DNA of 64,000 nt from Prillingera fragicola. Lineage: Eukaryota > Basidiomycota > Tremellomycetes > Trichosporonales > Trichosporonaceae. A program made the translations under genes and the position numbers. Below the pieces are notes generated by a model. That model had not been told where the DNA came from. It did not search any database and saw only the letters and a list, made by a program, of their open reading frames with translations. The stretch spans positions 3,348,001-3,412,000 of the forward strand of contig BEDY01000001.1 of assembly GCA_002335605.1 (NCBI GenBank), read 5' to 3'. This document shows, piece after piece, positions 36,129-48,258 of the stretch (position 1 is its first letter; each line of letters begins with the position of its first letter).

Positions 36129-37528
36129 ATGCAGTGCCCAGTATCACACGAGTCCAAGAATGGTGTGCCCACCCCTCTCCCGGCTGGCCACCCCGAGATG
36201 TCCCCCAATGGCCCAGACGACGCTCCTGTCTCCGGCGCAGCGTCGCCGCAGGTCGAGCCTGACTTTGTGCCCAATGCCCCGGCATCTGTTGTTCCCTCGG
36301 AGTACGTGACTCTGAAGGCGCTGCTTTACGAAAGTGGAGCAGGTGACGATGCCAATGCCGCCTCGGTGGACGAGTGGCCGCTTCCCGACGATCTGGACCT
36401 GTCCCGACCTGCCGCGGAGCTCATGCGTGAGGGCACGCAACGGGCCCATGTCGCTGCCGAGCACTCAGATGGTGCTGTAGCCCTTACCGCTGGCCGCCTT
36501 GAACTCAAGGAATATGTTCGCTGGCTTGCGATTCTGTGGCGTATTTACGAGTAAGTATCAGAGTGGCCAATGCGTTCTGACAAAGCAGCGCTCTCGAGGA
36601 TGGTCTTTCCGCCCATTCCAGCAACTCTGTCTTGTCACCAACCTACAACCCCGCCCTTCTGGCCCGTGCTCCGGAGCTCGCCAAAGATATCGAGTTCCTT
36701 CTTCCCCGCATACCTTCGAGTTTGACCGCCCCCTCCGAGAAGCCGCTGGTGAACACCGCCAGCACGCCGCTGCCCCCTTTCCCGCTGCCGTCTTTCCTGG
36801 AGAAGGTCTTTACTGAGCCTTCGGCCCCACTCGACGCTTACCTTTCGCGTATTCGCGAGTTGTCCTCATCTTCTGAGGGGGCTTCTCGCCTCTTGGCGCA
36901 CGCCTATGTGCGCTACCTTGGCGACCTGAGTGGTGGACAAGTAATTGGAGCTCGCCTTCGCAAGGCGTATGGTCTTGAGGGCCTGGATGGTCGCCGCTTC
37001 TACTATTTCGATCTGCTGAGCGACTCGTCCGCAGCTGAATCCGGCGAGGAGACGGTCGGCGAGCGTAAGAAGAAACTGAACGAGGTCAAAAACTGGTACC
37101 GCAGTGGCATGAACGAGGGTGCCGGCGACGACGAGGCGCTCAAGGCATCACTTGTCCGCGAGGCCAATGTTGCCTTTTTGCTCAACACACATCTCTTCTC
37201 GCTTATCACGCCCCCCAAGGCGAAGGAGCCTGAGCTTCGTTATTATGAGAAGCAGGAGCTGGAGCGTAAGCGTCAGCTCGAGCTCAACCCTCCCCGCAAG
37301 ACCACCTGGCGCGATGTGCTCAACCACGTTGTCTTCTTCGTATGCGCCATTGTCATCGGCATGTTCTTGACCCAGGCCGTTGCACCAAAGGCAGCTCGTT
37401 ACGCGTTCCCTTACTACCGCCACTATGTCGGCCCCTTTGTCGACAACAAACTGGCGCCGTGGTGGAATGACCACGCCTGGCCCGTCCTGCAGCGCCACAT
37501 GCGCCAGCAGCGCAACAGTTTGTTCTAG
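36129..37528 (+). CDS. HMX1: Heme oxygenase with C-terminal membrane anchor
   Basis: Cleaves heme to biliverdin, CO and Fe2+ for iron recovery and heme homeostasis. From ATG 36129 the first 85 residues are Pro/Ser-rich. The catalytic domain starts with LDLSRPAAELMREGTQRAHV, then AAEHS, the proximal-His helix pattern (T-x-x-x-H-x-x-A-E). ELKEYVRWLAILWRIYDALE is split by the only intron (GTAAGT..CAG). The heme-binding signature is HAYVRYLGDLSGGQVIGARL. A tail-anchor helix, VVFFVCAIVIGMFLTQAV, is followed by about 55 residues, so the ER membrane is likely with the enzyme facing the cytosol. About 450 residues. It is tail to tail with thioredoxin reductase about 170 bases away. Confidence 0.94.
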
Positions 37529-37702
37529 TAGTCTGAGTCTACCGCTGTCGATACAGCTCGATAAAGGTCACCGAGTGTCGCATCATAGGCTTGTTTCATT
37601 TTTATTTATTTTTTGGCAATGCAAAGTAATGCAAGATAGATCACATGTTGCAACACGACACTGAAAATGCATCTAAGTCTAAGACGCCTCTCGGCAATCA
37701 AT

Positions 37703-38864
37703 CTAATGAGCGCCGTTTGTGGCTGGCACAGCGTCCGCCTCCTCCTCGGCGATCAGACGCTCAGCCTCCAAAGCTGCCATGCAGCCCGAGCCAGCCGAGG
37801 TAATAGCCTGGCGGTAGCGCTTGTCCTGAACGTCACCAGCAGCAAACACTCCTTGAACCGAGGTCTGGGCAGTACCAGGAACAGTGACAATGTAACCATC
37901 CTCGTCGGTCTCGACTTGACCCTTGACAAGGGCAGTTGCCGGCTCGTGTCCGATGGCGTAGAACAGACCGTTAACCTGCAGCTCGCGCTGCTCACCAGTT
38001 TTGGTGTCCTTCAGGTTGAGAGACTGGAGAAGTTCACCATCGCCCTTGCACTCGGTTGCAACGGTGTTCCAAAGAACAGTGACCTTCGGGTGGGCAACCA
38101 GGCGCTTGGCCATAATCTTACTGGCACGCAACTCATCACGACGAACGAGAACGTAGACATGCGAAGCATACTTGGTCAGGTAGGTGGCCTCCTCCGCGGC
38201 TGAGTCACCACCACCGATGACGGCAAGGGCCTTGTTGCGGAAGATGGGCACGGCACCGTCACAAACGGCGCAAGCAGAGATACCGCTCTGCCAGTAAGTG
38301 TCCTCACCGGGAAGGAAAAGGCGCTTGGCAGACGCGCCGGTGGCGATGATGAGGCTGTCGGCAGTCATAAAGTCGGCTTCCTCCTCCTCACCCTCGGCCC
38401 AATACTTGAAAGGACGGACCGAAAGGTCCACACGCGCAATAGTTTCCGTGATGATCTCGGTACCAAAGCGTTCCCTGCCCATTAGTCTGGTCCTAATTCA
38501 AAGAAGCGCACTCACGACTGGGCACGGAATTTGTCCATCAACTCGGGGCCGGTCACACCCTCGGGGAACCCGGGGAAGTTCTCAACGTCGGTGGTAGTGG
38601 TGAGCTGGCCACCGGGGGCAAACCTATTGGAAAAGTCAGCGGCCATTAAGCCAAATCTCAACATTCGGCGCCTTGAGCCATTACTGACCCATTAGCAAGC
38701 ATGCCCTCGTAAAGCACCGGCTGGAGGTTGGCACGGGCCAGGTAGATAGCAGCGGTGTGGCCGGCCGGGCCAGATCCAATGATCACAACCTGCGAGTGCT
38801 TCTTGGAGCTGCGAGAGCCACCAGTCTTGGGTGCAACGACATCAACAACGGGAAGGGGCGCCAT
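37703..38864 (-). CDS. TRR1: Thioredoxin reductase (NADPH), low-Mr type
   Basis: A flavoenzyme that reduces thioredoxin with NADPH. The first ATG in frame is at 38864 ([13 protein letters not shown]). Motifs are [20 protein letters not shown] (FAD), [36 protein letters not shown], the redox-active [29 protein letters not shown] (NADPH), and [20 protein letters not shown] then [14 protein letters not shown]. Two introns; about 340 residues from this ATG. The frame stays open upstream and encodes a presequence-like extension with no ATG (see the entry at 38865-39092), which may produce a mitochondrial form. Confidence 0.95.
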
Positions 38865-39092
38865 TTTGGAGGTTGTTCTAGAGGTGGAGTCTGGAGGGGA
38901 GGTAGCAAGGGCTGCAAGACGTGTCGGGACGGCGGCAGGCGAATGAGGCGGAGGGGTTGAGTAAAAGGAGCGAACGGAGCGAGGATTGACCGAGATACGC
39001 GCCCGGGATGCGTTTAGCACAGAACTGCGAAGAAGGGTAGACGTGATGGGCAGGTAGAATGAAGAGGGCGAAGGAAAAGGCTTAGAGAGCAC
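38865..39092 (-). other. TRR1: Possible non-AUG mitochondrial presequence of thioredoxin reductase
   Basis: In frame with and directly upstream of the TRR1 ATG lie 76 codons from a GTG at 39092 with no stop and no ATG. The peptide is Ser/Arg/Pro rich with one acidic residue and includes [20 protein letters not shown] then YSTPPP. RSFYST resembles the R-x-F-Y|S processing site of fungal mitochondrial presequences. The GTG has A at -3. Alternatively the CTCTTTAACAG just before it is an intron acceptor and the real start lies in an unseen upstream exon. Confidence 0.5.
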
Positions 39093-40271
39093 TGTTAAAG
39101 AGAAATCGCTGGTTCCTGGGGTCGACGCTGAGCCGGCCGAACACTGGCGAATGGGAGCAAAATCGCAACTTGATTAGGTAAGACCCCCTTCTAATCTCCC
39201 TTGCTGACAGATCACCCGGAACTCGGCCGCCCATGCAGCCATATAGAAGCTAGAAGCCAGCATGGTACCCCACTGGCCACTGGCCACTGGACGGTTGTAT
39301 CATCCGTTGTGGGCTGCTCATTGATAGTGTGTCTTCACATACACACTTATCAACGCCTGGGTCTCTCGTCATCCAAGTGGCTGAGTGGTCATGAGTGGAC
39401 AGAGTCGGTACCTGGACGGATGCAATCCATGGGTAACCTTGGCCAGTAGCCTGGAGGTCAGAGGCTGATCAGAGTGCCAGACCACAGAGGGAGGCCCTTT
39501 GCCAATGGCCAGTAGAAAGACGTTTCTACATTGGTTTAGGCAATGCTTGCAATGGTGGTTCTGCGCCTGTTGGAACCAACAGCACCGTCGGAACCACGCG
39601 CGACCCGCAAGGATCGACGTTCGCTTCCACGATGTATCACTACTGGCTGGTGCTGGGGTTGGACACCTGCTCCGCCGAGCAGCCGTGTTCAGTACGCGCC
39701 AATCTCTTGCGCGTGATCTACTATGCCCTTAGATTTACGCCGGTCCCAATGTGGCCTACCCCTCCCAGCCTTGCGTCTTGAGCCCTTGAGCCTCATTGCG
39801 GAGACCTCGGCAATCAGGGCGTTGTCTGCCGCAGTAGTAGGTGCCCACTACAGAGACTCTCCGTACCTCTGTGCGGCAGCTGACACCTCATGAGTGCCCG
39901 GCTCTGGGAAAGCGTTGTGCCGTCGGCCCAATGCGGCAATCGTGGGGTTCAGCTTGTCGTCATTCCCCGCCCTCTCCGCATGACCCCCAGTCTCAGCCAG
40001 CCAGCTCGTCATCTCTTCACCACTACTCACATCTCCCGTCCCCATTCTACTACATCACCAACACGGCCTCTTCGTCTTGTGAATATACTTATCACTGCAC
40101 CAGCTGTTCGTCACCGGTTAAGAAAGAGGGGTACTTGAATCGATCCGGCAACACCGGCAGCGCAACTGGTGGTGGATTACCCACATCTTCCCAGTCTCTC
40201 CCCCACTTCCGGTCCCACTCGCAGTCGGCTGTACTCGCTCGCAACCTTACGGAGAAGCAACCATATCCAAC
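39093..40271. promoter_or_regulatory. Divergent intergenic region TRR1 / PKA
   Basis: Upstream region of both genes. It contains a small tandem of CACTGGC units near 39269-39292. An ATG-initiated upstream ORF of 82 codons starts at 39890 on the plus strand and could lie in the PKA leader. The other frames begin with non-ATG codons. No independent gene was recognised. Confidence 0.4.
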
Positions 40272-42296
40272 ATGTTCTCCAAAGTCTCAGACAAGTTTCA
40301 CAGGAGGCAGGCGTCTTCCGCCAAGTCGCCTCCAAACCCTTCGTCTCCAATCAATTCCGCGGTTAGCCCGTCTCGCTCTCAGCAGCCCTCACAGCAGGCG
40401 ACGCCCACCAGGCCACCCCAACCGCCATCCCCACAGCAGAGCAAGCAGCCTCTTCAGCAGCAACGTGCTCAACCTAACCAAGCGCCTGCGGCTCAACAGG
40501 CCCCGGTGCAGAACGCTGTTCCCATGGATGGCATTGAGGGGTAAGGATATTCCCACGCAGCTGAGGCTAACCGTGCAAGCAACCTAGAGTCTCACTCCAT
40601 GCCGTCGGCCGCAACGGGATCCTCAGCATCGCCGTCCCTGTCTGCCGTCCCTCCTCAAGACCGTACATTGCCGGCTGCCCTAGGCGTTCAAGGGACACCG
40701 CAGGCCGCCGCGGCCCCAACTGCCGATAGCGACACCCGTATGGGTAGTATTGGCCAGCCCGAAGTGAACCGCGCGATGAGCGTCGAAATGGCCGACGTCT
40801 CCACACTGTCCATCCAGAATGACGAGGCCGGCCGTCAAGGCTCTACCGATGAGGACCGCATGAGGGAGAAGGCCAGGGAAGCACACGAACAGGTATGTTC
40901 CTCGTACCGTACGCTTCTTACATTTAGGCTGCTCAGGCCCAAGCGAACCTGCACAATGCGACGCAGCAAGCACGTGTGGCTGCCATCAACGCGACAGCCA
41001 GCCAAGCGGCATTGGACACTTCCACTGGATCGAAGACGCCCACCAACGGCAACCGCCAAGGGGCCCAACCGATCAAGAAGACGGCTGGTCGCTACGCGCT
41101 GGCTGATTTCCAGATAGAGCGAACGTACGCACCGCCTTTAGAACGATACTGACTTTACAGCCTGGGAACCGGGTCCTTTGGGCGAGTACACCTCGTGCGC
41201 TCCAAACACAATGGCCGCTTTTACGCCATCAAGGTTTTGGGCAAGGAGAAGGTTGTCAAGATGAAGCAGGTCGAACACACCAACTCCGAGCGCGAGATGT
41301 TGGTGCGCGTACGTCACCCGTTCCTTGTGAACCTGTGGGGTACATTCCAGGACGTGAACAATGTCTACATGGTAATGGACTTCGTCGCTGGTGGCGAACT
41401 CTTCAGCCTTTTGCGCAAGAGCCAGGTGAGGACTCTAAACGGAACGCATTGCTGACTGGTTAGCGCTTTCCCAACTCGGTCGCCAAGTTCTATGCGGCCG
41501 AGGTTGCTTTGGCCCTCGACTATCTCCACTCGTTGGACATCATCTACCGTGACTTGAAACCCGAGAATCTTCTCCTCGGCGCGGACGGTCATGTCAAGGT
41601 CACCGACTTTGGCTTCGCAAAGCATGTCCCAGACATTACATGGACTCTGTGCGGCACGCCAGACTATCGTGAGTTGTGAGATTGTGCTCTTTCTGACACC
41701 ACCCAGTTGCCCCGGAAGTGGTGCAGAGCAAGGGCTACAACAAGAGCGTAGACTGGTATGCCCTGGGTGTTCTCATCTTTGAAATGCTCGTGCGTTGGAA
41801 CTGTTGCGGCTCCGTAAGACATACCATCTGACGCATCCTAGGCTGGTTACCCACCTTTCTTCACCGAAGACGGTAACCCAATGAAGCTGTATGAAAAGGC
41901 ACGTGTGTGCGATGGCGACCTTTTGCTAACCCAAGCAGATCATTGCCGGCAAGGTTCGCTACCCGACCTACTTTGACGCTCTCGCCAAGGAATTATTGCA
42001 GAACTTGCTGGTCGGCGACCTCACCAAGCGCTACGGAAACTTGCGGGCAGGATCCTCTGACATTTTTGCTCATGGATGGTTTGCTGAAGTTGATTGGGAT
42101 AAGCTTTACCGCCGCGAGATCCCAGCACCATACGTCCCCAAGATTGAAGGTGAAGGTGACGCTAGCCAGTACGTACTACCAGTATTCAGAGAATTGTGCT
42201 GACCAGAACAGGTTCGATCGGTACCAGGAAGCGGACGTGAGCTCGTATGGTAAGACTGGAACCAGCCAGTATGACCATCTCTTCGTCGATTTCTAA
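40272..42296 (+). CDS. PKA1: cAMP-dependent protein kinase catalytic subunit (PKA)
   Basis: Effector kinase of the cAMP pathway that controls nutrient response, morphogenesis and mating in basidiomycete yeasts. ATG 40272 starts a 220-residue Gln/Pro/Ser/Ala-rich N-terminus. The kinase domain begins [20 protein letters not shown], then [70 protein letters not shown], the activation loop [16 protein letters not shown] with its phospho-Thr, GVLIFEML and [20 protein letters not shown]. The AGC tail ends [20 protein letters not shown] then DHLFVDF, keeping the terminal F-x-x-F motif. About eight short introns; roughly 540 residues. Confidence 0.95.
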
Positions 42297-42418
42297 AAGT
42301 TGTAATAAGAATGCATTAGCTGGAATTTTCAAGTGTATAAGCAAACCATGTGGCCGTTGCATGTCTCCAGGTATCTTGACCGCTTGAGTTGAAGCAGTGA
42401 TGCTTGGGCATTTGAGCC

Positions 42419-42443
42419 AGCGATCAGCGATCAGCGATCAGCG
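42419..42443. repeat. Short tandem repeat (AGCGATC)n
   Basis: About 3.6 copies of the 7-base unit AGCGATC, just downstream of PKA1 and upstream of SLX1. Confidence 0.75.
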
Positions 42444-42574
42444 AAGGTACCCTGGCTCATCAAGCACGGAGGTAAATGTGATTGGGCCCCGCCTTGGAGA
42501 TGTTGATTGATGTCGCTTTCAACACCATGAACTATAGTCGCCCCCCTATAGCCACCGCGGTCTCTAATGCTGCC

Positions 42575-43930
42575 ATGACAACAGCACACGCCTCTACTTC
42601 GAAGAATTCAGCGTCTACGCTGCTGGATGGAAATCACTCCTTCCCGCCGTTTTACGCATGCTATTTGTTGAAGTCTTCAGCGACTCCCAACAGCCAACGC
42701 ACATACGTACGACCGGGCAAGCAACTCTCTATTGACCCACCCTGCAGGTCGGTTCAACTCCTAACCCCGTTCGACGACTCCGACAGCACAACGGCGAGCT
42801 GAAGCAAGGCGCTTGGAAAACTTCTCGTTTTCGACCATGGGTGCGTAATGAGCAGGGCCAGTTATGCTGAGTTATTAGGAGGTGCAGATGATTGTGTACG
42901 GGTGAGCACCTGGCCCGGGACTCGTGTGCCGGCAGTCCTGACATGCAGGTTTCCGAGCAAACTCTTAGCCCTTCAAGTAAGTCTTGAGATCGAGAAGCTG
43001 CTGGCTAGGCTCACAATACAAGTATGAATGGGCGTGGCAAAACCCAGAACTTTCACGGCATTTGCGTGCCCATGATGTGCAGGCAAATCAGGATACTGGG
43101 CCTTTGTTCAAGAAGGATGCCAAGCGGAACAGAGTGGAGCGCAAGGCGATGTAAGTTGATCCAATCACGGAGACTACTCACAGTGCAGCGTCGCTGTTGC
43201 CCTCTTGCGATCTGCTCCATTCGTCCACCTTCCGCTTAACGTGCGCTGCTTCACGCAATCCACCTTCTCCGTCGTCATGGCCTTGAAGGAGTACAACGGA
43301 CGAAGCGACATCGACAAGGCGGCTTTCATCGATAAGTCGTCCCTAACTTTGACTGTCAAAATTCAGAGCTTACCGCCTGTTGCGCAAGGTGTGAGTGTCT
43401 CTCTAGATGTCGCCGGTTTGCACAACTCCATGGATAATCGCTCCGACGGCACATTTCTCGATATCACAGACAATGTCTTCCGAGCCAGTGACGCGGCCTG
43501 CGGCAAGTGGGAACTACTTGAAGAGGGAACCAGTGCGGAGACCACTTTGAAATGCCATATTTGCAAGGGAGGCATTGATACGCAGGTGGGTACAGAGAAG
43601 GCATTGCTGACATGATCTGCTCTAATAGCGCAGGACCATCTCTCCTTTGCACTGTGTGCTGCCCCTCCAGCCAATGGATCGACGTGTGCCTGCATCACCC
43701 ATCTATCATGTCTCGGCCGCCTTGCCATTAGTGGCAGCGAGATTGCCACACTGGTTCCCACTCAAAGCAGCTGCCCACAGTGTGCGACAATGGTCGCCTG
43801 GGGAGAGATAATCAGGTCTTGCTACGGTCGGAGAGACCGCGCCAGAGCCGACAATGCGGCAAGTGCCCCACGGGAACTCAAAGATGCAGCGTGCCCCGGC
43901 AGTGATGCCAATTCTTCATGTGGAGCTTGA
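42575..43930 (+). CDS. SLX1: Structure-specific endonuclease subunit SLX1
   Basis: The catalytic GIY-YIG subunit of the SLX1-SLX4 nuclease that cuts branched DNA. Start is taken at ATG 42575 ([10 protein letters not shown]); in-frame ATGs at 42500 and 42527 are possible. [13 protein letters not shown] and, after splicing, [63 protein letters not shown] form the GIY-YIG domain with its Tyr, Arg and Glu. The C-terminal RING-like zinc part has [21 protein letters not shown] and [14 protein letters not shown]. Exons include a 14-base (42888-42901) and a 28-base (42949-42976) piece. The acceptor before IVAVALLRS is the second AG (GTGCAG). At least six introns; about 360 residues. Confidence 0.9.
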
Positions 43931-44224
43931 GGTGTGTTGATGCTCACTCTGCGAAACGTAGTGTCATGTACAATTATGTCAACATAGCGGTGCCACAGCT
44001 TTGACGGCCGCAACTGGTAGCGTACAAACAGGCGCCTGTCGATCTAAATGCAGAAGTGGAGGAAGTCGGCCAAACTGTCTGGCGTGTGGGCATGCGGTGA
44101 AAGAAAATGACACACTGGGTCACAAGGGATGGGCATGACACGAAGTGGTGGCCATGTGTGTTGGGCCGTGCCGGCGTCGATGCCTAGTCGCAACGTCCAC
44201 CAAGTTAATGGAAGGATATTCCTT

Positions 44225-44631
44225 TCAAGAAAGGGATTCAGAGACACCTAGGCGACCGATAGCAGCCGTGACATCTGCCGTAGGGTCAGACACATCCGAA
44301 AGAGTGGCGGGCTTGCTTGGCTCTGGTGAGGAAGGGTTGGTAGTGGCAGGAGTTTCGGCATCTACTTCGTCCTCCTCCTCGTCCGAAGACTCGTAGTCTT
44401 CCCAATCCAACTGCATAGTCAGAACATTCCGTGCAAAGAGGCACTCACGTAGTCGTAGATGACACGAATGATTAGACTGCAGCTAGGGCAGGTGGCGATT
44501 TCCTCGCCATCGCGAAGCTGTCCCTTTGAGATTTCAAATCGGTCGCCGCAAGGACAAGGATAGTGAAAGACCTTTGCTTCCTCATCCCAAGCAAAGTCTT
44601 CGATTTCAAGCTCGTCGTAATACGAGACCAT
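44225..44631 (-). CDS. DPH3: Diphthamide biosynthesis protein 3 (CSL zinc ribbon, Dph3/Kti11)
   Basis: A small iron/zinc electron carrier for the Dph1-Dph2 step of diphthamide formation on eEF2, also linked to Elongator. ATG 44631: [60 protein letters not shown]. The four metal cysteines are CPC and CPSC. One intron then joins Y to [19 protein letters not shown] and an acidic, Ser/Pro-rich tail of about 60 residues not found in yeast Dph3. About 123 residues. Confidence 0.95.
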
Positions 44632-44867
44632 GGCGAAAAGAATGAGTGGAACTGTGAGTACAGAAGGACAGTACTTGGCCGATCCACAACATGCACGGAG
44701 TCGAAAAACCGTGAGATCCCCATATCACGTGACTGTGGGCCCCCAGGTCCTCCCTGACTGTTGCCGCTCCGCATCCCCACCACATGCCGCTGCTCTTCCA
44801 TCATCCCCAACTCGTTTCTCTTGGATTCTTTCTCATCGCCCTACAGTTCAAGTTCAAAGTGACTACT
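44632..44867. promoter_or_regulatory. Compact divergent promoter DPH3 / GLC3
   Basis: 236 bases separate the two start codons. No factor site can be named. Confidence 0.45.
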
Positions 44868-47605
44868 ATGTCGGCTACCGATTCAAGCAAGATGCCCGAC
44901 GACGGTAAGGGGATTACAACGGGGGGTCCTCGGAAAGATGTTGCTGACATCAGTAGGGACAGGTGTTCTTCAAGTCGATCCATGGTGAGATAGTCCTTCC
45001 CTCCACGTCGCACCTTCAACCTGAGTTTGGAGAGCTAATGACATGTAGGCTTGAGCCTTTCTCTGCTGGCTTGAAGGGCCGCTATGCCGAGTACAAGAAA
45101 GCTCTCGCCTTCATCAACGACCACGAAGGTGGTCTTGACCGTTTCTCGCAAGGTTACAAGACCATGGGTCTCCAGGTCGACGCCCAAGGAGGAGTGAAGT
45201 ATCGCGAGTGGGCCCCTGGAGCCGTCGAGGCTCGTCTCATTGGCGATTTCAGTAAGTTCTCGTTGAATACTGCAGCTCATCACCTCGTACAGATGGCTGG
45301 TCACACACTGCCAACCCCATGACAAAATCAGAGTTTGGTGTGTGGGAGTGCTATGTGCCCCCCAAGGCGCCCGGCGTCTGCGCTATTCCTCACGACTCTA
45401 TGATTAAGATTTCCATGACCACTCCCAGTGGAGCCACTATTGACCGCTTGCCCGCGTGGATCACTCGTGTGACGCAGGATCTGAATGTCTCTCCCGACTA
45501 CGACGCTCGTTTCTGGAACCCCCCTGCCGACCAGGTATTCAAGTTTAAGCATGGTCATGCGACCAACTCTGTGGAGGGTCTCAAGATTTACGAAGCTCAT
45601 GGTGCGTAAAGAACGATAAACCAACTGAAGACTGACATTGGCGCAGTGGGTATCTCCAGTCCCAACATGAGGGTCACGACCTACAAGGAGTTTGAGACCG
45701 AGGTCCTTCCTCGCATCAAGGATCTCGGCTATAACACGATTCAAATGTACGTAGCACATTGCATGGCTACCAGCTGACTTCCCAGGATGGCGATCATGGA
45801 GCACGCTTACTACGCATGTGAGACATAATCTCAATTGCGTATGACATCATTGACACTAAACAGCATTTGGTTACCAGGTGACCAGCTTCTTTGCCGCTTC
45901 GTCGCGCTACGGTAAGCAGACTTGAGATGAGTAGTGCTGAACAAGCCCAGGAACACCTGAAGAGCTCAAGAGTCTGATCGACAAAGCGCACGAGATGGGT
46001 TTGACGGTTCTGCTCGATGTCGTGCACTCGCACGCTTGTAAGAACGTCCTTGACGGGTGAGTTGGCCTTTTCCTGTCGTGTCTGACCCTCCCAGACTCAA
46101 CATGTTTGACGGCACGGACCACCTTTACTTTCACGAGGGGGCCCGCGGCCGCCATGAGCTCTGGGACTCGCGTCTGTTCAACTATGGCCATCCCGAGGTG
46201 CAGCGCTTCCTGCTATCCAACCTACGTTTCTGGATGGACGAGTACAAGTTTGATGGCTTCCGCTTTGACGGTGTGACAAGTATGATGTACAAGCATCACG
46301 GCATGGGTGTGGGATTCTCTGGTACGTGTCTCATTCGCGCGAAAACTGACAGGCCAGGCGGTTACCACGAGTATTTCGGCGACTCTGTCGACCTTGAGGC
46401 GATGGTGTATCTCATGCTGGTTTGTCAACGATCATGAACGCCAAGCTGATATACCCAGGCCAACAAGATGCTTCACGACCTCAACCCCAACGTCATTACC
46501 ATTGCCGAGGACGTTTCGGGAATGCCAACCCTTTGCCGTCCTGTTCCGGAAGGCGGAGTGGGCTTTGATTACCGTCTGTCTATGGCAATCCCTGACATGT
46601 GGATCAAGATCCTCAAGGAGAAGGACGATGCCGAATGGGACATGGGCAACATTGTCCACACTCTGACGAACCGCCGCCACCTCGAGCGTAGCGTCGCTTA
46701 CGCTGAAAGCCACGACCAGGCTTTGGTCGGCGACAAGACTCTGGCATTCTGGCTTATGGACAAGGAGATGTGTATGTTTTGGAAGGCAACGTGAGCGACA
46801 CGCTGACCAATAGATGACTTCATGTCGGATCTTAGTCCCCTTACGCCAATCATTGACCGCGGCCTCGCCCTTCACAAGATGATTCGGTGCGTGGTCTTGC
46901 TCCTATCCTACTCTTACTAACCGCCGGTTTAGCTTCCTCGTTCACACGCTTGGCGGCGAGTCTTACCTCAACTTTGAGGGCAACGAATTCGGTCACCCAG
47001 AGTGAGTTGGGCTTGAAGCGAAACCAACCCGGGCTAACTGGTTCACAGGTGGATGGACTTCCCGCGCGAGGGCAATGGCAACTCGTTTGCCCACGCTCGC
47101 CGCCAGTTCAACCTCGTCGATGACGACCTTCTTCGTTACAAGTATCTGTACGAGTTTGACAAGCAGATGAACCGTCTCGAGGACAAGTACAAGTGGCTCA
47201 GCGCGCCTCAGGTGAGTGTTTCGTATTCGTGCGTTGCACGACGCTAACTATGCTCCTTAGGCATATGTGTCACTGAAGCACGAGGGCGACAAGATGATTG
47301 TCTTTGAGCGCGCTGGCCTCCTATTCATCTTCAATTGTAAGTCAATGTTCTCAAGGTGTGGGGCACAAGCTGAGACTTGTCCAGTCCATCCTTCCAACTC
47401 CTTTACCGACTACCGTGTCGGTGTCGACAAGCCTGGCAAGTACCGCATCGTTCTCAACAGTGACGACAAGCGGTTTGGTGGACATGGTCGTGTGGACGAC
47501 TCAGGTGAATTCTTCACATCGCCCATGGATTGGAACGGCCGCCCAAACTTCCTGCAGGTGTACTCTCCTGCCCGTACGGTCCTTGTGCTTGGCCTCGCTG
47601 AGTAA
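44868..47605 (+). CDS. GLC3: 1,4-alpha-glucan (glycogen) branching enzyme
   Basis: Introduces alpha-1,6 branches into glycogen; GH13 family with N-terminal CBM48. ATG 44868 starts [13 protein letters not shown]; the next two exons give [14 protein letters not shown], a typical start of eukaryotic branching enzymes. The CBM48 segment has [18 protein letters not shown]. The GH13 barrel has [60 protein letters not shown] (nucleophile Asp), [19 protein letters not shown] (acid/base Glu) and [18 protein letters not shown] (stabiliser Asp). [20 protein letters not shown] and a C-terminal beta domain end at LVLGLAE. About 13 short introns; around 700 residues, full length. Confidence 0.96.
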
Positions 47606-48107
47606 TTAAATAGTTTATTTATTCCATAGCCCTACACTTCCGTGAGAACAGAATGTATGAACCCAGATATCGTGGTAGCTCCGAGGCGCAACCGACCCTT
47701 TGGACGCGGCAGTTGTCGAATTGCCGTGTCTGCGTCCCTCACAATTGGGTTCAATAATAATGATTGCAGACTTCATTCTATCAGCCTGTTAGAAGCCCAC
47801 TCCCTCCTTGGACTGAGCGTCCATGACCACCGGCTCTCAGACATTAGTATTGCTCTACAGAAGTCCCAAGCGTGGGCCTTTTTGTAAGACGTCCCCTGTG
47901 GCTCCCTCACGATATTGTGTAAAATTAGGAACTTTGCGCAATGCGACCACTCGTTTCCAGCCCTGAACCTTCATCCATCACCCTGTACGCGAATGTCGGG
48001 ATGGGCCAGGATCTGTGGATCTTCTCAAAAGTGTGTTCGACGCGAGCTTCCACAACGGGGTTAGACTGTGATTAGCACTTTGATAACGGACGGTCATACA
48101 CGAGCTT

Positions 48108-48258
48108 TCATAACAACAGACTGTGGTTGTGAATCACAGTCTGTGTTGAAAGTGCGTGTCTTACTCGGACCGTCTGATTCTCTTAACGGATTTCCTGAGT
48201 CTTTGATTGCCTGATCCTTTGAAAAGTATTCATCTGCAGACCGAGGTGGGTGAAGACG
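48108..48258. repeat. 151-bp direct tandem duplication, copy 1
   Basis: Begins TCATAACAACAGACTGTGG and ends GGTGGGTGAAGACG. It is identical by eye to the copy that follows immediately. Near its start is an inverted repeat AGACTGTG-(9)-CACAGTCT. Confidence 0.95.

Noticed and set aside
39841..40587. 248-codon frame upstream of and overlapping PKA1
   Set aside because: It begins with GTG, has no homology, and overlaps the PKA N-terminal coding exon in another frame.
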